From: CAVUPF01 sp963743285
Lineage (GTDB): Bacteria > Actinomycetota > Thermoleophilia > Solirubrobacterales > 70-9
DNA length: 64,000 nt
NCBI GenBank assembly: GCA_963743285.1
Contig: CAVUPF010000001.1
Coordinates: forward strand, 62,001-126,000
Direction: 5' to 3'
The notes under the pieces are model-generated. The model searched no databases, was not told where the DNA came from, and saw only the letters and a list, made by a program, of their open reading frames with translations. Positions 50,750 to 58,514 of this stretch are shown here, one piece after another; position 1 is the first letter of the stretch; each line of letters begins with the position of its first letter. A program made the translations under genes and the position numbers.

Positions 50750-51211
50750 CTATTGGTAGCCGCCGTGCAGCTGCTCTGAGAGCCGGGTCAGCTCGTCGAG
50801 CCGTTCGCGTCGGTGCTTGTTCCGCTTCTCCCGGTAGGCGAGGACATCCTCAATCTTCAGTCTGCGGTGGGTGCCGACCTGGTGGTATGCCATCTCGCCC
50901 TGCTCCAGGAGTTTGATGACGTGGGGGCGGGAAACGTGGAGGATGTTGGCGGCCTGCTGCGTAGTCAACTCCTTGCCTTGCGGTAGCAGCATCATGGTTA
51001 GGCCCTTCGCCATCCCGTCAGCGAGAAGCTGCAAGGCATGAAACGCCGAGGCCGGGAGCTCTACCTCGTCGCCGTGTGGGCCGATCAGCTTCGCGGTCTG
51101 GTCCCCCTGGGAGAGCATCGCCTCAAGGTGGCGCTCCAGCTCAACAAGAGCGTCCTGCTCCCCAGGTTCGGGCCGGATGACGTGATCGGGGATTGGTGTC
51201 TCAGTAGGCAT
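50750..51211 (-). CDS. excisionase-type HTH antitoxin
   Basis: 153 residues. The MerR/excisionase-like helix-turn-helix is at ~80-130: KELTTQQAANILHVSRPHVI, KLLEQGEMAYHQVGTHRRLK, IEDVLAYREKRNKHR. It precedes the PIN gene by 33 bp on the same strand and should bind their shared promoter and neutralise the toxin. ATG 51211 start. Confidence 0.8.
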   Translation of the reverse strand: MPTETPIPDHVIRPEPGEQDALVELERHLEAMLSQGDQTAKLIGPHGDEVELPASAFHALQLLADGMAKGLTMMLLPQGKELTTQQAANILHVSRPHVIKLLEQGEMAYHQVGTHRRLKIEDVLAYREKRNKHRRERLDELTRLSEQLHGGYQ

Positions 51212-51223
51212 CGGTCAAACCTC

Positions 51224-51610
51224 CTAGTCAGGAAGGATAGACCTCAATCGGAATATGCGCAATGGATTGCGGTAGTTTCGATTGTAACTATTCAGGTGCC
51301 GATCCGAGCGTTTGTAGGCGGCGAGGAGGCGGGAGGTGGTTGGGTCCGCGTCGACGTGGATGTCGAGTAGGGCGACCTCGTAGCGCTTGCCGTTGCGTTG
51401 GCAGGTGGCGATCAGCTCGCGGCGGTTGCCGGTGGTGGTGACGGAGACCACCTCGACGGTCTCGCCGACGATCGTGCCTGGGCACGGGAAGTTTGCGTCG
51501 TAGAAGGCGTCTTCGAATCCCATCAGCTGCTCCTCCTCGTCATGGCAGTCGACGGTGATCTCCTCGATCAGGGCGTCGAGCTCTGGGTCGGCCTGGCGGG
51601 CGGGGCTCAT
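51224..51610 (-). CDS. passenger gene of the IS66-family element, conserved hypothetical
   Basis: 128 residues from ATG 51610 with an AAGGAG ribosome binding site. LDALIEEITVDCHDEEEQLM, GFEDAFYDANFPCPGTIVGE and RRELIATCQRNGKRYEVALL match a family of ~100-residue actinobacterial proteins without known function (sometimes labelled calcium-binding). The gene lies between the left inverted repeat (51284) and the transposase. Its own frame has no stop before the IS end: it runs out through the inverted repeat (as RHLNSYNRNYRN) and stops 60 bp into flanking DNA, so the last ~25 residues depend on the insertion site. Confidence 0.7.
   Translation of the reverse strand: MSPARQADPELDALIEEITVDCHDEEEQLMGFEDAFYDANFPCPGTIVGETVEVVSVTTTGNRRELIATCQRNGKRYEVALLDIHVDADPTTSRLLAAYKRSDRHLNSYNRNYRNPLRIFRLRSILPD
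51276..51283. repeat. 8-bp target site duplication, left copy
   Basis: TTTCGATT directly left of the IS66-type inverted repeat; the same eight bases follow the right inverted repeat at 53231-53238. IS66-family elements generate 8-bp duplications. Confidence 0.9.
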
Positions 51611-53230
51611 CTTCGTGTCTCCTTGTCGTGGCTGTCAGGCGGGGGGTCTGATGCGCTCCAGGGTCATCGTCCGAGAACGATCGCGTGCTACTCGGACGCG
51701 CCCTCTTTAGCCGGGCGCGGGTTCGGGCAACCACGGCCGCCCGGCGCTCAGCTCGCCGAGCGCGGCGAGCGGCGCTCGATCCCGTTCTTGCGGGCGGTGG
51801 AGATGTAGCTGCGCACCGGAGGAAGCGCTCGGCGCCCTGCTGGGGTTCGAAAGCAGCCGGAGATCTTCTGCTGCAGCTTGACCATCCGGATGTCCTGCTC
51901 GGCGCGGTTGTTGGTGAACGGGACGCGGAAGTCGCGGGCGAAGCGCAGCGCCGCGTCGCGGTCGCGCTCGAGGCGCAAGAGCAAGTTGTGGGCCTTGGTC
52001 TTCTTGCCCGTGGCGGGAGGGTGCTCGGCGCGCCCGGAGGCGATGATCGCCTCGTATTGAGACCTCGAGCCTCGCGAGCGCCTGCGGGTGAAGGCTCCGC
52101 GCGCCGGCCCCCCGGGCATCATCGACCTGCCCCTTGGCGTCCAAGAGCAGCTCGGCCATCGCGCAGGGCCAGCGGTGCCCGGCCTCGGCGGCGGCGATCA
52201 GCTCACGCAGGTGATGGCCGTTGCAGAGGGCGTGCAGCGCGTCCTCGTAGTTGCGATAGGGCGACCAGCCGTCGTGCACGGCGACGCCCCTGAAGTCGGG
52301 CAGCACGCCGGCGTCCTCGATCGCCTCGCCGCCGCGGCGGCGGTGGGCCACGTAGCGGGTCAGCTTCTCGGTCGATTGGCTGTGCACCCAGCCGAGCCGC
52401 TCGGCGATCCGGGCGCCGGTCTCGTCGAAGTGGACCACCGGGGCCGAGACGAGCAGCTCGCGCAGCCGCTCGTCGAAGCCCGAGAGTCCTGCGGCCGCGG
52501 CCTCCACCCAGCTCTGAAGCGTTCCGGTCGAGACCCTGGCGGCGGTGAGGTCGGCGAGCGCCTGGGCCGCACGGTCATACGGCAGGTGCTGGTAGACGCA
52601 GAGGTAGACGCCGAGCGCCCGCACCCCGGGCCCGATAGGAGGTCGGGGCGCCGACCCCGTCGGGGAAGGCGGCGGCCGTGGTCCGCCCGCAGCCGCAGCG
52701 CCTCCTTTGCGCCACGTGCTCGATCACCTCGCAAGAGCTTGCCCTCGGGCAGGTCGAAGACCTGGCGGGACTCGCCGCCTTCAAGCCGCTCGGCGGCGGC
52801 GAGCGAGCCGCCGCAGCCATCGCAGCACTCGGGCTGATGCTCGACCCGCTCGTCGGGAACAGCGACCGGCTCAAGCCGCGCCCCATCGTGACCCTCCTGG
52901 CCTCCCTGCTTGCGACCCGAGGGGCGGCGCAGGCTGCGCTTCTTCGGCGACGGCTTGCCATAGCCGTCGGAGGACGGCGGCTTGGAGGAGTTGCGCGAGC
53001 TCTGCCCGAGGCGCGCCATGAGCTCTGCGATCTGGGCATCCTGCTCGTCGATCCGGGCCTCGAGCCGGGCGATCACCGCGGCCACCGCATCCGCGCCCCC
53101 GGCGAGAAGAGACTGGACTTCTGCCCGCTCCACGCACGACAACTTCCCTGCAGACCTGCCGAATCCTTGTTATGTCAACCGTGCCTCGCCCGCCCCTGCG
53201 GCCCGGAGGTTCACGAACCTGAATAGTTAC
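51284..53230 (-). mobile_element. IS66-family insertion sequence with passenger gene
   Basis: 1947 bp bounded by 14-bp perfect terminal inverted repeats, GTAACTATTCAGGT at 51284-51297 and ACCTGAATAGTTAC at 53217-53230, and flanked by the 8-bp duplication TTTCGATT. Inside are an IS66-type transposase (frameshifted, 51707-53142) and a conserved hypothetical gene, both on the minus strand. Intact ends and identical target duplication imply a fairly recent insertion; the transposase is no longer functional as sequenced. Confidence 0.92.
51707..53142 (-). pseudogene. IS66-family transposase, multiply frameshifted
   Basis: N-terminal part: coiled coil plus LGQSSRNSSKPPSSDGYGKP, the classic IS66 DUF6444-like start, and the zinc-finger segment (CCDGCGGSL). 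Then the frame shifts near DLPEGKLL, again before the catalytic core ARVSTGTLQSWVEAAAAGLS / APVVHFDETGARIAERLGWV / GVAVHDGWSPYRNYEDALHA, again before RDFRVPFTNNRAEQDIRMVK, and once more before the C-terminus GRPWLPEPAPG at 51707. The DDE residues are all still recognisable. At least four frame changes make it inactive unless the sequence is error-prone here. Confidence 0.9.
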
Positions 53231-53238
53231 TTTCGATT
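53231..53238. repeat. 8-bp target site duplication, right copy
   Basis: TTTCGATT directly after the right inverted repeat of the IS66 element, identical to 51276-51283. Confidence 0.9.
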
Positions 53239-53350
53239 TTCACCGGGGCGCTTTCACCCGCCTGCCTGGTCGAGGGCCTGCGGGAGCAGGTGGCCTCGCG
53301 AAGGCCTGCCGGGCGGTTCCTGATGCGTGAGACGATTGGATGGTACATCC

Positions 53351-53380
53351 TCCATATGGATGCTAAATCAGCCATATGGC
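53351..53380. promoter_or_regulatory. paired palindromic operators
   Basis: TCCATATGGA (53351-53360) and GCCATATGGC (53371-53380) are perfect palindromes with a shared CCATATGG core, spaced exactly 20 bp. A -10-like TATGCT follows at 53383-53388, and the HTH-nucleotidyltransferase starts at 53401. Autoregulation by the encoded winged helix is inferred. Confidence 0.7.
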
Positions 53381-53400
53381 TGGTATGCTCTCTAAGCGAG

Positions 53401-54021
53401 ATGGACGTTGCGCACCCTTACACGACGATCTGCCCCACCCTCGACAGCGGCGCTCTCAGCGTGCTCGCCGGCACGACGCGGGCGCTGACCGGGCGGGAGA
53501 TCGCGCGCCTGCTGGACCGGCCGTCCCACAGCGGGGTGCTGGATGCCCTGAACCGGCTCACCGAACAAGGCCTCGTGGACCGGCAGGAGGCGGGCAGGGC
53601 GCTTCTGTTCACGCTTAACCGTGAGCATCTGGCGGCACCGGCGGCCGAAGTCCTGGCAGGCATGCGGAGTGAGTTGCTCAACCGCCTGCGAGTCGCGATC
53701 GGCTCCTGGGAGATCGCGCCCGCGCATGTCTCGCTGTTCGGCTCGGCGGCACGAGGTGAGGGAGATGCCCAGAGCGACATCGACCTCTTCATCGTGCGGC
53801 CGGAGGGGGTTGGCGAAGAGAATGAGCGCTGGCGCGGGCAATTGGACCTGCTCGGGCAACAGCTGGAGCGATGGACCGGCAACAGGGCCGGCATCGCCGA
53901 GACCGGTGAGGCTGAGGTCAGCCGTCTGCGCGCCGATGAGCCGCCGATCGTGGACGAGCTCCGTTCGGACGCGATCACGCTGGCGGGTCCTGCGGCAACG
54001 ACCATGCTGGGAGCGGCGTGA
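53401..54021 (+). CDS. winged-helix/nucleotidyltransferase fusion (MNT-type)
   Basis: 206 residues from ATG 53401. An N-terminal winged helix (ALSVLAGTTRALTGREIARL, HSGVLDALNRLTEQGLVDRQ; ~18-75) is fused to a pol beta-type minimal nucleotidyltransferase (~90-200) with SLFGSAARGEGDAQSDIDLF, i.e. G114-S115-x10-D126-x-D128. The same fold acts in MNT-HEPN toxin-antitoxin systems, where the nucleotidyltransferase AMPylates the toxin; no HEPN gene follows here, only a TetR relic. The chromosomal start further upstream would run through the operators. Confidence 0.82.
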   Translation: MDVAHPYTTICPTLDSGALSVLAGTTRALTGREIARLLDRPSHSGVLDALNRLTEQGLVDRQEAGRALLFTLNREHLAAPAAEVLAGMRSELLNRLRVAIGSWEIAPAHVSLFGSAARGEGDAQSDIDLFIVRPEGVGEENERWRGQLDLLGQQLERWTGNRAGIAETGEAEVSRLRADEPPIVDELRSDAITLAGPAATTMLGAA

Positions 54022-54108
54022 CACCCCCCAAGAGCGCCGGGCGGACGCAACCATGCACAGCCAGCCAGGCGCGGACACGACTGGGGCACGCTCGATGCGA
54101 CAGCGATT

Positions 54109-54357
54109 CACCTGGCCGGCGACGATCTCGACCTGCACGATTGTCCACAGCCCCCCGGCGACCGCCTCGACCACCGTCTCGGGCGGGCGTTGCTGCACGC
54201 CCGGAGGCAGCGACTCGGGCCGCAGGAAGATCGTGAAGACATCGAGCATCGCCTCGGCCCGATCGAGCGCCTCGGGCCCCACCGCGGGCAGGGCGAAGAA
54301 GGCCAGCGCCCGGAACAGCGGCTGATCGACGATGCACTGAAGCAGCTGCCCCAAGCG
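54109..54357 (-). pseudogene. relic of a TetR-family C-terminal domain
   Basis: In one minus-strand frame: LGQLLQCIVDQPLFRALAFF, ALPAVGPEALDRAEAMLDVF and PETVVEAVAGGLWTIVQVEI. This is the ligand-binding half of a TetR regulator like those at 58515 and 60352 (NYLASRPALAKLVLIEVYAA..GPEAIECR). No DNA-binding domain or start is present. It explains the otherwise empty gap between the nucleotidyltransferase and vapB. Confidence 0.6.
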
Positions 54358-54395
54358 ATATATACCGCCAACGCCAGCGTATGTTCTGAGGCACG

Positions 54396-54590
54396 ATGAG
54401 CAAGCACCTGATTGACATCGACGAGGAGGCATTGCGGGCTGCGCGGGCGCGACTCGGCAGCGAGACGATCAAGGAGACCGTCAACAGCGCGCTGCGCCAG
54501 GCCGGCGATCAGCAGCGCGAAGCGGTGAAGCGGCGACTCGATTTGCTCGCCAGAGCCGAGCTGGATCCTCGCGAGCAGGCATGGCGCTGA
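54396..54590 (+). CDS. vapB: VapB-type antitoxin
   Basis: 64 residues: MSKHLIDIDEEALRAARARL and GSETIKETVNSALRQAGDQQ form the ribbon-helix-helix DNA-binding part, and the acidic/basic tail (KRRLDLLARAELDPREQAWR) wraps the toxin. Overlaps the vapC start by ten bases, the usual vapBC arrangement. Confidence 0.88.
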   Translation: MSKHLIDIDEEALRAARARLGSETIKETVNSALRQAGDQQREAVKRRLDLLARAELDPREQAWR

Positions 54591-54994
54591 CCCACCTGCT
54601 CGGCTCCAGCGCTCTTACCCGCCTGCATCATGCCGCTGTCCGGGACGCGATCGAGCCGGCCGCTGCACGCGGCGAACTCGCCCGAGCCGGGATCAGCGAC
54701 CTTGAGATCGGCTACTCGGCCCGCAGCGCCACCGAGTGGGACCGCCTGGCAGAGGCCCTCCGGGCCTTCGAGTTGGTGGAGACAACGGCCGATCACCTGC
54801 AGAGGACCAGGCAAGTGCAGCGCCTACTCGCGACCAAGCACCAGCGTGGCCGCAAGGTGTCAGACCTTCTGATCGCCGCCGCCGCGGAGTCTCGTGGCCT
54901 CACCGTCCTTCACTACGACGCAGACTTCGATCGGATCGCCTCGGTAACCGGACAGTCGTGCCAGTGGGTTGTGCCGGCTGGCTCAGTCGATTGA
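54581..54994 (+). CDS. vapC: VapC-type PIN toxin with the first catalytic Asp replaced
   Basis: 137 residues. Relatives begin (Y/W)L(I/V)D(T/K)SAL; here the sequence is THLLGSSALTRL, so the first active-site Asp is Gly8. The remaining acids E42 (SDLEIGYSAR), D95 (KVSDLLIAAAA) and D113/D115 (LHYDADFD) are kept. A single GAC to GGC change at 54602-54604 would explain it. VapC toxins cleave tRNA or rRNA; without this Asp, Mg binding and activity should be lost, leaving an inactivated module. Confidence 0.85.
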   Translation: MALTHLLGSSALTRLHHAAVRDAIEPAAARGELARAGISDLEIGYSARSATEWDRLAEALRAFELVETTADHLQRTRQVQRLLATKHQRGRKVSDLLIAAAAESRGLTVLHYDADFDRIASVTGQSCQWVVPAGSVD

Positions 54995-55014
54995 CCCCGA
55001 CCACGGCGCAAGCG

Positions 55015-56747
55015 TCAAGCAGCGCGGGCGGGATCGAGCCCGGACATCACCTTGATCAGGTTGCGTTTGGCCCTGTGAGTACTGCGGACCTCCTCGACGT
55101 AGACGTCGAAGTCCTCGGGCCGTCCGCACTCCACGTACAGCACGCGCATCGTCTTATCGATCAGCCGCACCGCCTCGGCGTAGGCGCGCTTGTCCCTGCC
55201 GGCGATCACGTCCTCGACGTGGCGGCGATAGACGCCGAGCGTGTCCTCGGGGTGCTCCGCGCGCCGTAAGTCGGCCAACTTCAGCCACAGGTCACGGCTG
55301 CAGCCACCCTCCTCTGCCGCCTCCCAGGCGGCATCCGGATCGCCCTCCCAAAGCAGCACCCGCACGAGCTCCGAGTACCCGCGACCGCGCAGGGAGGGGT
55401 GCCGCGCGGCCTCCGGCGGGTCCGGCTCTGGAGAGCGGAGCAGCGAGAGCGCCCAGCGGCGCCGCTCCTGCCACTGCCCCATCGCCTTCGCGTCGGTCGA
55501 AAGCTCGCGGTAGCTCTCGAGTGCCGGTCGGATGCCGAACGTCTGAAGTGAGTGCTCAAGCGCCTCCTCGCTTCGCCCGCGGCGGCGGTATTCCTCGACG
55601 AGGAAGGTGCGCAGGCGCGGGTCGGGATTCTCCGAGAACGCGGCCATCCCGCGCTCTGCCCATTCGAGGGCCGCATCATCCTCGCCGTGCTCCCGACACA
55701 GTTCGGCGATCTGGAGAAAGCAGTAGCCGCTCGAAAGGTCCCGTTCTGCGACTGCGATCTGGTCGGCGAGGCTCCCAGAGCATTGCGCGAGGGACTGCAT
55801 GATCCGCGTGATTCGAAAGCGGCTGCGGTATCGCTCGTGGGAATCCTCGCCGGGAGCGAGCTTCGGCACCTCGGACCACGCCTCCTCGGCGAGCTCGCGA
55901 TAGCGCGCAAGGCCGGCGTCCCCAAGACCTCGGCGTAGCTGAAGACGGCTTGGTCGAACACGTCCCAGGCGCCATCGAGCTCCCATGCGAAGAGGCGTTC
56001 GGCGAGCGCCACCGTGTCCGGCCTCGCGCGACGACAGGCGTCGAGGTGCAGATCTTCGAGCCGCGCGATCACGCCGGTCATCTGGCCGTCGGAGTCGTCG
56101 ACGTGTTCAAGCGCGTGCTCGGCGACCCTCAGCGCGTGCTCGGCGAGCTCGACGACATCGCCACCGCGCCCTTCCTCAAGCAGAGCCTCAAGCAGGTCGA
56201 TCGCATCCTCGATGCCGCGGACGTAGCCCCAAACCTCGCGATGGGGAACGAAGTCGCGATACGCAAAGGCCTGCTCGAGCAGCGCACGCACGGACGCGAC
56301 ATCCGCCGCCGTCCCACTCTCCGGTCGCGCGGCTTGAAGCAACAGTCGGCGGGCCAGCGCTTCGTCGTCGTGGGCGTGGTCGATCAGAAGCTCGACCAGC
56401 TCGCTCTGGGGAAGCGTCTCAAGATGGGCACGGGCGTCGTCGAGCGTCGGCGTGGGGTCGCCGCGCTCACCAAGCCAGGCGATGGCCACTGCGACGCAGT
56501 GCTTGCAGAAGGCGCCCCCGAGGCCGATCGGGCACGAGCAGGCGAAGCGAAGCTCCCCGCCTGCGGCGCAGAGCTCGACCAGGTAGGCCTCGGAGCCCTG
56601 GACGGTAGCGCCGACCGACCGGGCACTTTCACGCAGCGGACCCACGCGCCCCGCTTCGAGATAGGACAGGCCGCGCTCGTAGGAGCGCGCCGACGCGAGG
56701 CCGGCGACGGTGGCGGTGGAGAGCAGCCGCGATAGCTCGTCTGACAT
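55015..56747 (-). pseudogene. SWIM zinc-finger protein, split by a frameshift
   Basis: From ATG 56747: MSDELSRLLSTATVAGLASA, then the SWIM motif FACSCPIGLGGAFCKHCVAV (CxC-x-n-CxH). Helical repeats follow until SYAEVLG at ~55925, where the frame is lost; after adding one base in the CCCC run at 55920-55923 (coding GGGG), the sequence continues DAGLARYRELAEEAWSEVPK to the end at 55015. The intact protein would be ~577 residues, as in actinobacterial SWIM-domain proteins of unknown role, thought to bind DNA or protein. A sequencing error in the G run is possible. Confidence 0.85.
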
Positions 56748-57281
56748 GCGGCCCGAGGGTACGCAGCGAACCGGCGCAAGGTCTTTCGGGCTGGGCGGCC
56801 GGCGAGAGGTGTTGCTTTGCGCGACGACCAGGCGCGGTCAGAGGAATCCGGCTGCCGTTGAGCTACTCCTCGTCCTCGGCAGTCCAAACCCGTGATGGTC
56901 GTTCAGAGTTCGCTGCCACGCACGGCGACCGGTCGCAGATCACGCGAGCGTTCAACGGAAGACCTCGAGATTTTGGCTCTACAAAACCGATGGGCACGGC
57001 TGGTTTCGAACCAGCGACCTCTCGCGTGTGAAGCGAGGCGGCTTAGCTTTTGCAGCCCGCTGAGTGTGCCATTTTCCGCGCTGCAGAGAGGAAAACGGCA
57101 AACACGCATCTGACTCGGTGGGGCTCCATTCGGCTGCGTTTGACACCAGGAACGACACCACGGGCAACGCCGCGTGGCGGCGATGGCGCCCGCCCAGCGC
57201 CTCCGCTCGACCTTCAGAGCTGCCACACGATCGTCCGCCACGTGCGTTTGACCCGCCGCAGTCGTCGATAGCCTCGCAGCC
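56748..57281. other. 534-bp stretch with a tRNA-Val remnant, no gene
   Basis: Holds the 3' half of tRNA-Val (listed separately) and otherwise no recognised coding frame. It is the right edge of the accessory zone that begins at the tRNA-Cys remnant. Confidence 0.4.
56991..57037 (-). pseudogene. 3' half of tRNA-Val(CAC)
   Basis: On the minus strand: anticodon arm CTCGC-TTCACAC-GCGAG (anticodon CAC), variable AGGTC, T-arm GCTGG-TTCGAAA-CCAGC, acceptor strand CGTGCCC and discriminator A. Nothing corresponding to the D-arm or 5' acceptor strand precedes it. Like the tRNA-Thr repeat it starts at the anticodon arm, as expected from tyrosine-recombinase insertion into a tRNA gene. Confidence 0.85.
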
Positions 57282-58334
57282 ATGAAAATCTCGTCCAAGC
57301 TCAGCCATGCCCCTGCTCGCTTCGTCTATCCAGTCCTTGGCGTCCTCGGCATATGGGTGCTCCTCGCCGCAGGCAGCGCCCAGGCAGCCCCGGTGACGTT
57401 TGGCCAGCTCGCGCCCCTGAACCCACCGGCGTACTGCATCAACGGCCCGAATGACAACGTGCCGACCGGGACCGCAACGGCCACCTATTCGGTGCCCACT
57501 GCCGGCGTGATCACGTCCTGGAGCACCAATGCAGCAGCCGGGGAAGGGCAGACCCTGACCTTCAAGGTCTATCGCCCTCTTGAATCGGGGAAATACCTCG
57601 TCGTCGGTCACGACGGGCCGCGGACGCTCACTCCCAGCAACCTCAACACCTTCAAGACGAGCATTCCGGTTCAGGCCGGTGATGTCATTGGCAACGACGA
57701 TGACAACGCGAAATCCGCGCCGAATGCCTGCCTGTTTGAAACCAAAACTGCCAGCGACCACCTCGCCTACGCGACGGGGGAAGCCGCCGACGGCGCCACG
57801 ATAACGACGGAAGGCGAAGAAGAAGAAGGCGTGCGCCCAAACCTCACCGCCACCGTCCTTCCCCCACCCGCGATCGCCTCCCTCGCTCCCGCTACGGGCC
57901 CGACCGGAGGCGGCAGCCCGGTGACGATCACCGGCACAAACTTCACGGAAGCCAGTGCGGTCAAGTTCGGGTCCTCACCCGCCTCCAGCTTCACGGTCAA
58001 CTCCGACACCCAGATCACCGCTACCGCTCCTCCTGCGGGGGTCGGAGCGGTAGCCGTGTCGATCACAACGCCTGCCGGTACTGCCACCTCGACGCAGCTC
58101 TTCACCTACGCGGCTCCTTCGGTGCCCATCACACCACCGCTAAAGTCCGCCTGCGTTGTCCCCAAGCTGGCGGGCAAGACGCTGAAAGCGGCCAAGAAGG
58201 CTCTGGCCAAGGCCGACTGCAAGCTCGGCAAGGTCAAGGGCCACAAGACCAAGTCGGCCAAGGTCAAGAAGCAGAGCCCCAGGCCCGGCAAGGTGCTGGC
58301 GCCGGGTAGCAAGGTCAGTGTCAAGCTGAGGTAG
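57282..58334 (+). CDS. secreted protein with IPT/TIG and PASTA-like domains
   Basis: 350 residues. Signal peptide to about A36 (VLLAAGSAQA), a beta-rich N-terminal region with two Cys (52, 150), an acidic patch GEEEEG (178-183), an IPT/TIG immunoglobulin-like domain at ~195-277 (SLAPATGPTGGGSPVTITGT, NFTEASAVKFG), and a C-terminal PASTA-like tail CVVPKLAGKTLKAAKKALAK ... GKVLAPGSKVSVKLR (291-350), which is very Lys-rich. Probably wall- or surface-associated. Its 3' end and downstream flank are repeated in decayed form at 10478-10770. Confidence 0.75.
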   Translation: MKISSKLSHAPARFVYPVLGVLGIWVLLAAGSAQAAPVTFGQLAPLNPPAYCINGPNDNVPTGTATATYSVPTAGVITSWSTNAAAGEGQTLTFKVYRPLESGKYLVVGHDGPRTLTPSNLNTFKTSIPVQAGDVIGNDDDNAKSAPNACLFETKTASDHLAYATGEAADGATITTEGEEEEGVRPNLTATVLPPPAIASLAPATGPTGGGSPVTITGTNFTEASAVKFGSSPASSFTVNSDTQITATAPPAGVGAVAVSITTPAGTATSTQLFTYAAPSVPITPPLKSACVVPKLAGKTLKAAKKALAKADCKLGKVKGHKTKSAKVKKQSPRPGKVLAPGSKVSVKLR

Positions 58335-58450
58335 CCGGCCCACTTCAGAAGCGCCAGTACGCAGCTCATCTCGGCCGCTTGGTTGGCGCCGCGGGCCGCG
58401 GGCGTGGGGGAGAGGCTGTCTTGAGCGCCCAACCCAACGCCGGTATCCGC
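58335..58450 (+). repeat. downstream flank shared with the 10.7-kb relic
   Basis: About 115 bp after the stop are similar to 10663-10770 (GCGCCAGTACGCAGCTCAT versus GCGCCAGCACGCAGTTCAT, and the GGAGAGGCTGTCTTGAG block). So the copied unit included non-coding DNA beyond the gene. Confidence 0.75.
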
Positions 58451-58514
58451 CAGCCCTACGCCGACCTCGCCCGACGACCCGCCAACATTGCCCCTCACGC
58501 CACCCCCGTCCGGT

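Noticed and set aside
54018..54399. Plus-strand frames between the nucleotidyltransferase and vapB, considered as a lost HEPN toxin
   Set aside because: They show no HEPN motif (RxxxxH); the minus-strand frame is a clear TetR C-terminal relic instead.
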